64,000 nt of DNA from an uncultured Siphonobacter sp. (GCA_913775095.1 CAJYIW010000024.1:372001-436000), one strand, 5' to 3'. Positions 26,753 through 36,246 are shown, numbered from the stretch's first letter. A program made the numbers and translations. Notes: generated by a model from the letters alone, not told the origin.

Positions 26753-27337
26753 ATGATTCTGCCGATCGTCGCTTACGGAGACCCCGTTTTACGGAAAGAA
26801 GCCGCCGACATTCCTAAAGATACCGATCTCGACCTGAAGCAACTGGTCGATAACATGTTCGAAACCATGTACAAAGCCTCCGGCGTGGGCCTGGCCGCTC
26901 CTCAGGTAGGTCTGAGTGTGCGTTTGTTTGTGGTGGATGGAACGCCTATTATCGACGGCGAGGAAGAAGACAGCGAAGATTTTGATCCGAGTTTAGTTGG
27001 ATTCAAAAAGGCCTTCATTAACCCCGAGATTCTGGAAGAGGACGGCGAAGAATGGGCTTATGAAGAAGGCTGTCTGTCCATTCCCGGCATTCGCTCGGAC
27101 GTGAGCCGTCCTGAACGCGTCAAAATCCAGTATTACGATCTGGACTGGAATCGCCACGTAGAAGAATACGACGGCATTGCGGCCCGCATTATCCAGCACG
27201 AATACGACCACATCGAAGGTGTACTTTTCACGGATTACATGCCCCCGCTGAAACGGACTTTACTGAAGAAAAAACTTTCCAACATTACCAAAGGCGATGT
27301 TCGGGTAGACTATAAAATGAAATTTCCTAAGTTGTAA
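26753..27337 (+). CDS. def: Peptide deformylase
   Basis: Removes the N-formyl group from nascent proteins, acting after fmt-dependent initiation. The three signature motifs are GVGLAAPQVGLS, EEGCLSIPGI and IQHEYDHIEGVLF, whose Cys and two His bind the metal. An acidic insertion (DGEEEDSEDFDPS) is common in Bacteroidota enzymes. Length 194. The stop overlaps the next ATG (TAATG), so the PD40/OmpA gene is translationally coupled. Confidence 0.97.
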   Translation: MILPIVAYGDPVLRKEAADIPKDTDLDLKQLVDNMFETMYKASGVGLAAPQVGLSVRLFVVDGTPIIDGEEEDSEDFDPSLVGFKKAFINPEILEEDGEEWAYEEGCLSIPGIRSDVSRPERVKIQYYDLDWNRHVEEYDGIAARIIQHEYDHIEGVLFTDYMPPLKRTLLKKKLSNITKGDVRVDYKMKFPKL

Positions 27338-28572
27338 TGGGTTGTAAGGAGAAAACCGGCAGTAAAATCATTCGGTATCTAGCGGTGATTTTACTGCCGG
27401 TTTCTTTTGCTACTCAGGCTCAGCTCCCTAATTCGCCGGCGGACGAACTGGCTCCGGTGTTTTCGCCCGGGGGAGATACCTTATACTTTGTCCGGGATTA
27501 CCACGATCAACGAAAACAGGATAGCTGGTTTAGTATTCGCTCGCCACAGGGCTACTGGCAGGCTCCGCAGGCGTTTGCCCTGAATACCAACGAAGATGAT
27601 GTCGTGGTGGCTCAATATGGCTCTCAGCTTTACCTGGCCAATCAATATTTAAGAAAGAGAGTCAGACCGGGTTTGTCGGTTACTACCCGTCAGGAAAACG
27701 GCTGGTCTTCGCCTGAATCCATGGCCATTCCGGGCTTGAATACTTCTTCCGGACACATAGGCTTTCATCTGATTTCTGACACTTTGCTACTCATTGCCAT
27801 GCCCGACTCCCGACGGCTGGACGATGATTTATTCATGACCCGGAAAAATCAATTCGGCGAATGGATGGAGCCGGTTTCTCTGGGCTTAACGATTAATTCA
27901 GAGAATCACGACTTTGCTCCTTTCTGGAGAACTCCTTACCTCTACTTTTCAAGTGACCGCACAGGTAATGCGGATGTGTACCGAAGTAAACGCCTGGATG
28001 ATTCCTGGAAAAACTGGTCAGAACCTGAACCGTTGACGGGCCTTAACACCGCTGGTTTCGAGGCTTATTTTTCCATCCATCCGAAAGATTCAAGCGTTTA
28101 TTATGTGCAGGCTTCCGTCGATTCCGTGCACAGTGATTTGAGGATTACTTCGCTGGCTAAGCTTTTCAGAAAAACGCACTCCATTGATTCTATTCCTTCC
28201 ATTCCCCCACTGTCCACGACGAATCAACCCATTATTTTAAGAAAAAGCACTCTGTTTTTTGATTACCGTTCCTTTGACCTACCGACTGAATCGCAGGAAA
28301 TTTTACAACGCTTACTTCAGCACATCAGTCAGGAAAAACCTTCGCGGATTCGTGTCACAGGATATGCCGACGCGGTGGGAGAATCCGAGCCGAACTTATT
28401 ACTCTCGCAGAAGAGAGCGGTGCAGGTAAAGTTATTTCTGATGCAGGAAGGAAAAGTGAATATCCCGATTGAACTGGAATTCTTAGGCAGTTCTCAGGCT
28501 CAGGTGAATCCCAGCCGCCCCGAAGCAGAACGACAGAAGGATCGGCGGGTGGAGATCATTTTGATTGAGTGA
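27337..28572 (+). CDS. PD40-repeat protein with C-terminal OmpA domain
   Basis: Envelope protein of 411 residues. After a basic start, the hydrophobic IIRYLAVILLPVSFATQAQ is a signal peptide. The middle (residues about 35-280) has PD40/WD40-like blades, seen as FSPGGDTLYFVRDY, APFWRTPYLYFSSDRTGNAD and the like. The C-terminal 110 residues form an OmpA-type peptidoglycan-binding domain with VTGYADAVGESEPNLLLSQK and RKDRRVEIILIE-like ending (QKDRRVEIIL). Such proteins anchor the envelope or join secretion complexes. It is coupled to def by a one-base overlap. Confidence 0.83.
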   Translation: MGCKEKTGSKIIRYLAVILLPVSFATQAQLPNSPADELAPVFSPGGDTLYFVRDYHDQRKQDSWFSIRSPQGYWQAPQAFALNTNEDDVVVAQYGSQLYLANQYLRKRVRPGLSVTTRQENGWSSPESMAIPGLNTSSGHIGFHLISDTLLLIAMPDSRRLDDDLFMTRKNQFGEWMEPVSLGLTINSENHDFAPFWRTPYLYFSSDRTGNADVYRSKRLDDSWKNWSEPEPLTGLNTAGFEAYFSIHPKDSSVYYVQASVDSVHSDLRITSLAKLFRKTHSIDSIPSIPPLSTTNQPIILRKSTLFFDYRSFDLPTESQEILQRLLQHISQEKPSRIRVTGYADAVGESEPNLLLSQKRAVQVKLFLMQEGKVNIPIELEFLGSSQAQVNPSRPEAERQKDRRVEIILIE

Positions 28573-28583
28573 TACTATACAAA

Positions 28584-28621
28584 AGAAAACTTCCCGAAAG
28601 TTTCAGAACTTTCGGGAAGTT
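28584..28621. terminator. Terminator between convergent genes
   Basis: AACTTCCCGAAAGTT (28588-28602) pairs perfectly with AACTTTCGGGAAGTT (28607-28621), loop TCAG. A T-rich tail occurs on the minus strand, so it best serves the DUF1207 gene. Confidence 0.85.
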
Positions 28622-28641
28622 AATAGAGAATTCAATCCTCA

Positions 28642-29487
28642 TCAGAAAGGATTGAGATAAAAGCCCAGTCCAATCCAGTTATTAATCCGCTGTTCGTAAA
28701 CACTGTAAGGTAAAGGCCCTTGAAAGGCCTGGATCGCAATGCTCAACGGTCCACGTTCGGCCTCTCCCAGCTCAATTCCAAACGCAGCCGTTACGCCCGG
28801 ATGAAAATCAGTTTGCTGGATCATGCGGGCATCCAGCCCCGCCCACCAGCGTGCTTTCTGACGATTCGGCTGTTTCCAGACCATTCCCAGTTGTGTGTAT
28901 AACCGCTTGCGTTCCGAAGCAGGCCGCAATCCAATCCCAGCTCCCCCGTACAGTCGAACGCTACGCAGATTTCTGGAGTAGAGAGCGTCGATTTGCTCGT
29001 AATTCACCGCATTGGGGGTAAAGAAATTAAGCTGATTCCGAATCAGATAATCATCTCCCAGGTGAGAGGACAGGTGAAAAATTCGAAACCGCCAGCTGGA
29101 TTCTCCCCGCCTGAGGTTATACATCAATCCCACGCGAAAATCGACGTTATACATGTATCGGCGAAAGCGATCTTCGTCACTGTCGTGAAACATTTCGAAC
29201 TGCGTATTCGCTACGACGTCCAGAGCCAGCTCGGAAGCGTGCCGCTCGTCTTTATTCCAGCGAAAGAAACTCTTCTGAATGCCAATGGAAAAGGGAGCAA
29301 AAAGACCGTCTTTGCTAACGCCATCTTCTGTGCGGCGAATCAGAAACGCACTGGTTTTAGCCTCCAGCGGATCCAGCAGGATCGGCTCAAAGAGGCGACC
29401 TTTGGGGAGAAATTCAGTTTTGGTCTGAGCAAAAGCTCCGGTAATCAGAAGGAAGAAAGCCCCGATCAGGGTAAAGGTCGAACGCAT
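28642..29487 (-). CDS. DUF1207 family outer-membrane protein
   Basis: Probable barrel protein of the DUF1207 family, function unknown. The signal peptide is MRSTFTLIGAFFLLITGAFAQ. Family landmarks are GRLFEPILLDPLEAKTSAFL, FRIFHLSSHLGDDYL and YGGAGIGLR. The C-terminus WIGLGFYLNPF is an aromatic barrel strand. Length 281. It is convergent with the OmpA gene and downstream of the M20 peptidase gene, with a terminator between. Confidence 0.82.
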   Translation of the reverse strand: MRSTFTLIGAFFLLITGAFAQTKTEFLPKGRLFEPILLDPLEAKTSAFLIRRTEDGVSKDGLFAPFSIGIQKSFFRWNKDERHASELALDVVANTQFEMFHDSDEDRFRRYMYNVDFRVGLMYNLRRGESSWRFRIFHLSSHLGDDYLIRNQLNFFTPNAVNYEQIDALYSRNLRSVRLYGGAGIGLRPASERKRLYTQLGMVWKQPNRQKARWWAGLDARMIQQTDFHPGVTAAFGIELGEAERGPLSIAIQAFQGPLPYSVYEQRINNWIGLGFYLNPF

Positions 29488-29494
29488 AGAAAAA

Positions 29495-29529
29495 GTTTAA
29501 AAACCGGAGCTTAGGTAGCTAAGCTCCGG
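29495..29529 (-). terminator. Terminator of the M20 dipeptidase gene
   Basis: CCGGAGCTTAG (29504-29514) pairs with CTAAGCTCCGG (29519-29529); the minus strand continues with TTTTT. It lies 10 bases after the stop at 29539. Confidence 0.88.
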
Positions 29530-29538
29530 CCGAAACCA

Positions 29539-30900
29539 TTACTTGGATAACTCAGCGAAGTGTTTAAAGAACAAAGGAATGGTCTCTATTCCCTTGTAAA
29601 AATTAAACAGTCCGTAATGTTCGTTGGGCGAGTGAATGGAATCTGAATCCAGACCAAAGCCCATTAATACGGTTTTCAGCCCCAACTCTTTTTCGAATAA
29701 GGCTACGATGGGGATACTTCCGCCCCCCCGCGTCGGAACGGGTTTCTTGCCAAAGCTTTCGGCCAAAGCCGCTTCCGCCGCTTTGTAAGCCGCCGATTCC
29801 AGGGGAGTCAGGTAAGGCTGACCACCGTGGTGGGGCGTTACCGTCACTTTCACCGATTTGGGAGCAATGCTCAGAAAATGCTTGCTGAAGAGTTCCGTGA
29901 TCTTGTTCCAGTCCTGATTAGGCACCAGACGCATGGAGATTTTGGCGTACGCTTTCGAGGGTAATACCGTTTTGGCTCCTTCGCCAATGTATCCACCCCA
30001 GATTCCGTTACAGTCCAGTGTGGGACGAATGCTGGCCCGCTCGCGGGTGGTGTAACCGGCTTCACCCTGTACGTCTTCGATCTGTAAATCGGATTTATAT
30101 TCCTCCAGCTCGAAAGGAGCGGCTTCCAGCATGGCCCGCTCTTTTGCCGACAGTTCAATTACATCGTCATAGAAGTTAGGGATGGTAATATGCCCGTTTT
30201 CATCGTGCAGACTGGCAATCATTTTGGCCAGAGCATTGATGGGGTTTGCTACCGCACCGCCGTAAACGCCCGAGTGAAGATCCCGGTTGGGACCCGTTAC
30301 TTCTACTTCCACGTAGCTTAAGCCACGTAAGCCCGTATCAATAGAGGGCACATCGTTCGCGATCATGGCCGTATCTGAAATCAGAATCACGTCCGCCTTC
30401 AGCTTGTCACGATTGGCCGCTACGAAGGTTCCCAGGTTATCGGAGCCTACTTCTTCTTCGCCTTCAATCATGAATTTCACGTTACAGGGCAGCGAATCTG
30501 TGGCCATCATGGCTTCAAATGCCTTCACGTGCATGAAGAACTGGCCCTTATCATCCGCCGAACCGCGAGCGTAGATTTTCTCATCTTTGATGACGGGTTC
30601 AAACGGAGGGGACGTCCAGAGTTCGTAAGGATCGGCGGGCTGAACGTCGTAGTGACCGTACACTAACACGGTAGGCTTGCTGGCATCCACGATCTTTTCG
30701 CCATACACAATGGGGTGGCCTTTGGTTTCGTGAATTTCAGCTACGTCAGCACCGGCTTTTTCCAGGCTTTCCCGGACAAATTCCGCCGCTTTGCGTACAT
30801 CACCCTTGAATTTTGAATCAGCACTGACGGAAGGAATACGTAATAAATCGAGAAGTTCGTCGAGGAAGCGGCCTTTGTTGGCCTCTAAATAATCTTGCAT
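29539..30900 (-). CDS. M20 family dipeptidase
   Basis: A zinc dipeptidase of the ArgE/DapE/CPG2 family. Metal-site motifs are VYGHYDVQPADP (His and Asp), RGSADDKGQF (bridging Asp), MIEGEEEVGS (Glu-Glu) and the late SIHSPNEHYGLFN (His). The dimerisation domain contains DLHSGVYGGAVANP with its conserved His. Length 453 is typical of cytosolic nonspecific dipeptidases of this phylum. No signal peptide. It has its own terminator, and an imperfect TAnnTTTG (30929-30936) lies 29 bases upstream. Confidence 0.93.
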   Translation of the reverse strand: MQDYLEANKGRFLDELLDLLRIPSVSADSKFKGDVRKAAEFVRESLEKAGADVAEIHETKGHPIVYGEKIVDASKPTVLVYGHYDVQPADPYELWTSPPFEPVIKDEKIYARGSADDKGQFFMHVKAFEAMMATDSLPCNVKFMIEGEEEVGSDNLGTFVAANRDKLKADVILISDTAMIANDVPSIDTGLRGLSYVEVEVTGPNRDLHSGVYGGAVANPINALAKMIASLHDENGHITIPNFYDDVIELSAKERAMLEAAPFELEEYKSDLQIEDVQGEAGYTTRERASIRPTLDCNGIWGGYIGEGAKTVLPSKAYAKISMRLVPNQDWNKITELFSKHFLSIAPKSVKVTVTPHHGGQPYLTPLESAAYKAAEAALAESFGKKPVPTRGGGSIPIVALFEKELGLKTVLMGFGLDSDSIHSPNEHYGLFNFYKGIETIPLFFKHFAELSK

Positions 30901-30957
30901 AGAAATATCGTTATCAGGATTTCTTACGCAAAAGTAAAGGAAAGCCGGGATGCAAAA

Positions 30958-30986
30958 GAAAAAACCCGAACGGAAGTCCGGGTTTT
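30958..30986 (-). terminator. Terminator of plsY
   Basis: AAAACCCG pairs with CGGGTTTT around 30961-30986, followed on the minus strand by TTTTTTC. It is 25 bases after the plsY stop. Confidence 0.82.
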
Positions 30987-31011
30987 CTTTATGAATAGGG
31001 TAATTTCTTAC

Positions 31012-31653
31012 TTATCTGCTGCGACGGCGACCAATGGAAACGCGGGATTCTTCACCCCGGAGTAACCGGCCAATGTTTTTCTGGTGGGTATACACGATGA
31101 GCCCAAACAGAATGAATCCGAAGATGGTCAATAAGTTACTTTCCGGTCCGAACAGTTTGAAAACCATAATCAGCGGGAAAGCCAGCGAAGCGACAATCGA
31201 ACTCAGGGAAATGTAACGTGAGGAAAGCATCATTAACAGGAAAACAGCAATACAAACGCCCGCTGCTTCCGGGTGGATACTCAGCACCATCCCCAATAAC
31301 GTAGCCACTCCTTTTCCGCCCTTGAAGTTAGCAAACACCGGGAAGAGGTGACCAATCACGGCAATAATACCAAAGGCCAGCTTCATGCCCACGCGTTCTT
31401 CCAGCGTAATTTCATTCAAGTAAAAAAGAATCAGGGCCAGGTTAGCAGCTAACCAGCCTTTCAGGACATCAATTAACAGAACGATTGTTCCGGCTTTTTT
31501 TCCCAACGTACGAAAGGTATTGGTTGCTCCGGCGTTTCCACTTCCGTGTTCACGCACATCGATACCAAAAAAAGCCTGTCCATACCAAACGGACGTAGGA
31601 ACGGAGCCTAAAAGATAGGCCAGCAGGCCTGCAAACAATACGCTTAACGTCAT
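31012..31653 (-). CDS. plsY: Acyl-phosphate:glycerol-3-phosphate acyltransferase
   Basis: Integral membrane enzyme that transfers the acyl chain from acyl phosphate to glycerol 3-phosphate, the first step of phospholipid synthesis. The three conserved loops are GSVPTSVWYGQAFFGIDVRE with GSGNAGATNTFRTLG, then FANFKGGKGVATLLG, then the segment around YTHQKNIGRLLRGEESR. Five or more hydrophobic helices are visible. Length 213 is normal. A 348-base AT-rich gap lies upstream. Confidence 0.95.
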   Translation of the reverse strand: MTLSVLFAGLLAYLLGSVPTSVWYGQAFFGIDVREHGSGNAGATNTFRTLGKKAGTIVLLIDVLKGWLAANLALILFYLNEITLEERVGMKLAFGIIAVIGHLFPVFANFKGGKGVATLLGMVLSIHPEAAGVCIAVFLLMMLSSRYISLSSIVASLAFPLIMVFKLFGPESNLLTIFGFILFGLIVYTHQKNIGRLLRGEESRVSIGRRRSR

Positions 31654-32001
31654 TTCAGATGATTATAAACCAATTTGAATGGAAAAATTGTAAGACAATT
31701 TTTTACTGGCGTGAAAAACAAAGATACTGGCAATTCACATTTTCGCTACTCCCCTTCTTGTAATAATTAAAAAATTAAGAAGTTTTTAAGAGTTTCGTAA
31801 AACGCCAATAATGATAGATTAAGCAAACAATGGGGTAAATTGTTTAAAAGGGGAGTTATTCATTTCTTTTTACATATAGATGTACGATATTTTAACCCCA
31901 CTGGTTTTCAGTGGGGTTAAAATAGTTATAAACCTTTTTTAAACTTAAAATTTCTTAGAACTAGTAAACAAATATTTACTACCTGTCCGCGTAGAAACCG
32001 G
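31654..32001. other. 348-bp AT-rich intergenic region upstream of plsY
   Basis: No coding signal on either strand. It holds the terminator at 31889-31923 and a TATCTTTG on the minus strand (31719-31726) that could be a -7 element for plsY, though no well-spaced TTG is seen. Confidence 0.5.
31889..31923 (-). terminator. Terminator of the AsmA-like gene
   Basis: Fifteen-base stem ATTTTAACCCCACTG with CAGTGGGGTTAAAAT and a 5-base loop, 78 bases downstream of the stop at 32002. Confidence 0.75.
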
Positions 32002-33675
32002 TTAGGTTTTGAGGACCGAATCGGCCAGACCGGAGCGGATGCTACGCCAGAGAATGCCAAAAAAACTTTCGCCCGGAACCCGTTTATATTCAATTTCCCC
32101 TACCCTTACTTCTTTTTTAGGCATGGGGTTACTTTCATAGGTAAGAATCTTGTTAGCCGCAAAAGTGAAAAGATCCCGAATGCGAAAACGCTTTTTCTCC
32201 TCATCCTTTTTAAGCAGCTTCAATTTCAGGTCTTCATACCGTACAATCCCACTTCCTTTGGTCTGGACATTATTACCAGAGAATTTAAAGTTAAGATGGG
32301 TAACCCTGCCCGATTCAATTTCCAGAAGAGCTAAGGGCTTAAACGTTGGATTCATGGTAACCAGATTGGTAGGACCCAGCTCGGCTTCACAGGTAAATCG
32401 TCCATCGCGGGCGGCCATGTTGAAGCTAAAATGAGTGTTAAGCGAATTAGCACCCATGAACATCGCCTGGAAATGAGCTTTCGCCGTTGGTGATGTCAAT
32501 AGTCGCAGTGAATCAGTAGTCAGGTTGGTGACTACCCCCTGAATATTCCGAAAGTTCACGCCACCAATCTGCTCCGTTTTAGGATTCAGCTCATCATAGT
32601 AAATATCCATTTTTCGGGCTATGACGGAATCAATAGTCAGGTTGATAGGAATTTTCTGAAACTGCTCATGCGGGAAAGGCTTCTTCGCTCCCGACATTTT
32701 GCTATCCCGGTTCCGCACTTCAAAGGCGTCTACGCGTCCACCTTCCAGTTCTATTTGTCTGATCTTAACTTTTTGTTCGGTTTCAAACTGGGAAAGATCC
32801 AGTCCGGTCACGTTAAGCTGCGACAACACTGCCTTTGTATAACTGCCCCCACCCGAACGTCTGACGTATTCCTGACGGGGATAAGCGGGAATAGTTCCCA
32901 GGTTTTCAACGCTCAGAATTTGATCTTTAGTAGAAAGATGCAACTTGCCCACGTGTACCGTTGATAACTGATCTTTGCCCGGCAGGGTCAGGGAATCCAG
33001 ATCTACTTCAATATTTTTGGCATAGAAAACCCGACTTGAGTCCAGATGACTATCGGCCGTAATCAGAATATTACTGATTTCCCAGGACAGCTGGTGAATC
33101 TGGTTGGTTATGGGTTGCTTAGCCGTTTGATCGATATGCTTGATTTTTGCCTCCTCCACGCTGATCTTCTCAATCTCTACTTCTTCAAACTGCTTTTGCA
33201 GAACCTCATAGAGCGTTTTCTTTTCTTCGCTTTTCTTCGGTCCCGAAGAAGGGTATTGGATAAAGGTTAAGTCAGGCTTTGTAAGGGTAATCGCGGATAT
33301 GAACAGTTTTTTGTTGCGGAGATAGGTAAAGAGCTCTGCCCCCTGCAAACTGATTTCCGGAATGGTGCCATCCAGGGTTACATCCGTTACGTCATCGGAA
33401 GGTACCAACTGCCTCCGCCGGGCTGAATCGGCTTTGATTGAAATGCCACTGATTTTCCCCTTTCCGGAGAAAGGATTATAGGTTAAGTCCTGAAAATTCA
33501 GCTGATACAGGCGATCAGACCTTTCATAGACCTTTCGGCTTATCTTATCACCTACCATGGGTTTGAGGAAATAAATACCCACCACCCAGAGACCCATTAC
33601 CAGTAACAAACAGGTAATCAGCACACCGAAAATGACTTTGGCAATCAGGGGAAAACGTTTGGCAGGAGTATTCAT
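32002..33675 (-). CDS. AsmA-like envelope protein, single N-terminal anchor
   Basis: A 557-residue protein with one N-terminal membrane helix (IAKVIFGVLITCLLLVMGLWVVGIYF, residues about 12-36) and a long periplasmic part rich in beta-strands. Phrases such as LNFQDLTYNPFSGKGKISGI and ISLQGAELFTYLRNKKLFIS, read as separate blocks, resemble the repeating beta-taco of AsmA/DUF748-type proteins, which are suspected lipid-transfer bridges. I place it there by architecture, not by a clear motif. It ends GILWRSIRSGLADSVLKT. It appears to be transcribed alone, with a terminator at 31889. Confidence 0.6.
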   Translation of the reverse strand: MNTPAKRFPLIAKVIFGVLITCLLLVMGLWVVGIYFLKPMVGDKISRKVYERSDRLYQLNFQDLTYNPFSGKGKISGISIKADSARRRQLVPSDDVTDVTLDGTIPEISLQGAELFTYLRNKKLFISAITLTKPDLTFIQYPSSGPKKSEEKKTLYEVLQKQFEEVEIEKISVEEAKIKHIDQTAKQPITNQIHQLSWEISNILITADSHLDSSRVFYAKNIEVDLDSLTLPGKDQLSTVHVGKLHLSTKDQILSVENLGTIPAYPRQEYVRRSGGGSYTKAVLSQLNVTGLDLSQFETEQKVKIRQIELEGGRVDAFEVRNRDSKMSGAKKPFPHEQFQKIPINLTIDSVIARKMDIYYDELNPKTEQIGGVNFRNIQGVVTNLTTDSLRLLTSPTAKAHFQAMFMGANSLNTHFSFNMAARDGRFTCEAELGPTNLVTMNPTFKPLALLEIESGRVTHLNFKFSGNNVQTKGSGIVRYEDLKLKLLKKDEEKKRFRIRDLFTFAANKILTYESNPMPKKEVRVGEIEYKRVPGESFFGILWRSIRSGLADSVLKT

Positions 33676-33931
33676 AAGGCGTGCGTGTAACTTTGGTGAA
33701 GTAAAAAGAAATCAGAAGTCAGAGAGTGACTAACGCTAGTCTTTTATTGGGTGAAAAGCCCATTCCACTCACGATTTTTTTACTTCAACAAGCGGTTTTT
33801 CTAATCATTTTCTAATCACAATCAGGGGTATAACATCCGCAACCTGGGTCAGCAAACCCCAGGATTATGCCTGATTCTAAAGGGGATAGTTCTTTTGTCT
33901 GATTACATACGTGTTCAAACATGTAACAGCT

Positions 33932-34207
33932 ATGGAACCTAATAATAATAAAGAAAATAACTGGTCAAAAATGAAACAATGGTGGAGAATCGGATCACTA
34001 TTCCGATGGGCCATCTTATTACTAGTAGTGCTGATGACGGTAGCCATTGGTGGTAGTCTGATTTTTATCAAGGATAAAAAAAGTACCCTTTATCCCGGAA
34101 CGGTTGCCTCGGATACCATTCGCGGAGATACGCTTTTCGAACCCACCAAAACGATTCACTTACCAGCCCGGCCGGAAGATCGCCCCGGATCATCTCAAAG
34201 TCAGTAA
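33932..34207 (+). CDS. Small membrane protein, unknown function
   Basis: The ATG at 33932 gives 91 residues: a polar Asn/Lys-rich start (MEPNNNKENNW), one membrane helix (LFRWAILLLVVLMTVAIGGSLIF in two blocks around residues 23-45), then a short polar tail ending RPEDRPGSSQSQ. A GTG at 33911 in the same frame is a weaker start. I do not recognise a family. A very strong terminator overlaps its 3' end, which supports expression. It is divergent from the AsmA-like gene. Confidence 0.6.
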   Translation: MEPNNNKENNWSKMKQWWRIGSLFRWAILLLVVLMTVAIGGSLIFIKDKKSTLYPGTVASDTIRGDTLFEPTKTIHLPARPEDRPGSSQSQ

Positions 34208-34249
34208 AAGATAAAGCCCGGTCTTCGAAGACCGGGCTTTATCTTTTAC
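34204..34249 (+). terminator. Terminator with a 22-bp perfect stem
   Basis: Bases 34204-34225 pair perfectly with 34228-34249. The stem overlaps the stop codon of the small membrane protein gene and could also end transcription on the minus strand. Confidence 0.9.
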
Positions 34250-34306
34250 TGGTAGCCATAACCTACCATTGCATTGATAATCCGTTTGCCTGTTTGTTAG
34301 CTAAGT

Positions 34307-34329
34307 GCTGCCAGCAAAAAGCTGGCAGC
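34307..34329. repeat. REP-like palindrome, third copy
   Basis: GCTGCCAGC (34307-34315), AAAAA, GCTGGCAGC (34321-34329). The arms are identical to those of the pair at 24911-24982, 9.4 kb away. Confidence 0.75.
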
Positions 34330-34370
34330 GATACTGAAGTCTTTATTTCGTATGACTCACCAAACGAAAA

Positions 34371-36089
34371 TCAATGCGATTCCCGCAGCTTCCAGGTGCC
34401 TGATTTACCCACCAGAAAGTCCATATCGGCTCCCTGGTGCGACTGCTGCACGTGATTCAGGTATAAGTTTGTATAGCCCCGTTCGTATCCCAGTTCCAGC
34501 GGCTTCCAGTTCGCCTTTCGCTGAGCTAACTCCTCATCAGATACGTGCAGGTGCAGACTCCGGTTAGGGACATCCAGCGTAATTAAGTCTCCATTTTCAA
34601 CCAGAGCTAAGGCTCCTCCAATGGCTGCTTCGGGAGAAACGTGTAATACTACGGTTCCGAATCCCGTGCCACTCATCCGGCCATCCGAAATACGGACCAT
34701 ATCGTGTACCCCCTTTTCCAGAATTTTCTTGGGTAATACCATGTTCCCCACTTCCGGCATGCCGGGGTACCCTTTGGGGCCAACGTATTTCAGCACCATT
34801 ACGCAGGTTTCATCAATATCCAGATCCGGATCGTCCACGCGAGCCTTGTAATCGTCAATATCTTCAAAAACTACGGCCCGGCCCGTGTGCGTCATTAAAT
34901 GCGGACTAGCCGCCGAAGGTTTCAGCACGGCTCCGTTTACGGCCAGATTTCCTTTCAGTACCGCCAGACCCGTGCTGGGTTTAAAGGGATTATCCACACT
35001 CGCAATGATCTCCCGATCGTGAGCGTTCGACAGAACAATATTTTCACCCAATACCTGACCTGTAGCCGTTAAGGCATCCAGATTAAGCGAACCGGACAAC
35101 TCTTTCATTACTGCCGGAAGTCCACCCGCGTAATACAGATCTTCGAAAAAGTGTTCTCCCGAAGGCTGAATGTTGGCAATGAACGGAATGTTTTCTGACA
35201 AGCGATCAAAATCTTCCAGATCCAGCTCCACGCCCATCCGGCCCGCAATGGCCATCAGGTGAATAACGAAGTTGGTGGAACCGCCAATGGCGGCGTTGAC
35301 CATAATGGCATTCTCGAAAGCTTTGCGGGTCAGAATTTTAGACATGGTCAGGTCTTCCCGAACCATTTCAACGATGCGGCGGCCCGTCATATGAGCCATC
35401 GTTTTCCGTCGCGAATCTGCCGCCGGAATGGAGGCATTGTCGGGTAAAGTTAATCCTAACGATTCTACCATCGAGGCCATCGTAGAAGCCGTGCCCATTA
35501 CGGCACAGTGCCCCGCACTGCGGGCCATACAACCTTCGGCAACGATGAATTCTTCCTGGGAAAGTTCTCCCATTTTGTAAGCTTCCGCAAAACGCCAGAC
35601 ATCCGACGTACCGATTTTACGGCCTTTGAAATGCCCCGCCAGCATAGGTCCGCCCGAGATAACAATGCTGGGTAAGTCGACGCTGGCTGCACCCATCACC
35701 AGCGAAGGAGTTGTTTTATCGCAACCACACATCAGGACTACGCCATCAATGGGATTCCCACGAATGGACTCTTCCACATCCATACTGGCCAGATTTCGAT
35801 AGAGCATGGCCGTGGGTTTCATCAGGGTTTCACCCAGCGACATGACCGGAAATTCTACCGGAAAGCCGCCGGCTTCCCAAACGCCGCGTTTCACGCATTC
35901 GGCCAATTCCCGAAAGTGAGCATTACAGGGCGTTAACTCAGACCAGGTATTGCAAATGCCGATGACGGGTTTACCCGTGAATTCGTGGTGCGGGAATCCC
36001 TGATTCTTCATCCAGGCCCGGTAAATGAATCCGTCTTTTCCGGTTTTCCCAAACCAGTCCTGCGAGCGATATCTTCTTTTTTCCTCCAT
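34371..36089 (-). CDS. IlvD/Edd family sugar-acid dehydratase
   Basis: Iron-sulfur dehydratase. The sequence RSQDWFGKTGKDGFIYRAWM and NQGFPHHEFTGKPVIGICNT, together with the 572-residue length, place it with L-arabinonate/D-xylonate-type sugar-acid dehydratases rather than biosynthetic IlvD. Cluster-region cysteines are in VLMCGCDKTTPSL and SAGHCAVMGTAST. The signature RISDGRMSGTGFGTVVLH is present near the C-terminus. The product would be a 2-keto-3-deoxy sugar acid. The exact substrate is not decided by sequence. Neighbouring genes give no pathway; a terminator isolates it from gmhA upstream. Confidence 0.87.
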   Translation of the reverse strand: MEEKRRYRSQDWFGKTGKDGFIYRAWMKNQGFPHHEFTGKPVIGICNTWSELTPCNAHFRELAECVKRGVWEAGGFPVEFPVMSLGETLMKPTAMLYRNLASMDVEESIRGNPIDGVVLMCGCDKTTPSLVMGAASVDLPSIVISGGPMLAGHFKGRKIGTSDVWRFAEAYKMGELSQEEFIVAEGCMARSAGHCAVMGTASTMASMVESLGLTLPDNASIPAADSRRKTMAHMTGRRIVEMVREDLTMSKILTRKAFENAIMVNAAIGGSTNFVIHLMAIAGRMGVELDLEDFDRLSENIPFIANIQPSGEHFFEDLYYAGGLPAVMKELSGSLNLDALTATGQVLGENIVLSNAHDREIIASVDNPFKPSTGLAVLKGNLAVNGAVLKPSAASPHLMTHTGRAVVFEDIDDYKARVDDPDLDIDETCVMVLKYVGPKGYPGMPEVGNMVLPKKILEKGVHDMVRISDGRMSGTGFGTVVLHVSPEAAIGGALALVENGDLITLDVPNRSLHLHVSDEELAQRKANWKPLELGYERGYTNLYLNHVQQSHQGADMDFLVGKSGTWKLRESH

Positions 36090-36157
36090 CAGAGTGTTAC
36101 GTTTCTCGTGTAGTGTTTAGAGTAGCCATACTATAATTTTTGCAAGAAAGCGTATTC

Positions 36158-36212
36158 AAACGAAAACACAGAGCCTGCACCGGGATTTTAGTGCGACTCT
36201 GTGTTTTCGTTT
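36158..36212 (-). terminator. Terminator after gmhA
   Basis: AAACGAAAACACAGAG pairs perfectly with CTCTGTGTTTTCGTTT, with a 23-base loop. It lies between the gmhA stop and the dehydratase start. Confidence 0.75.
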
Positions 36213-36246
36213 GACCTCCAACTTCAGGACAGGCTAAGGCAAAACC

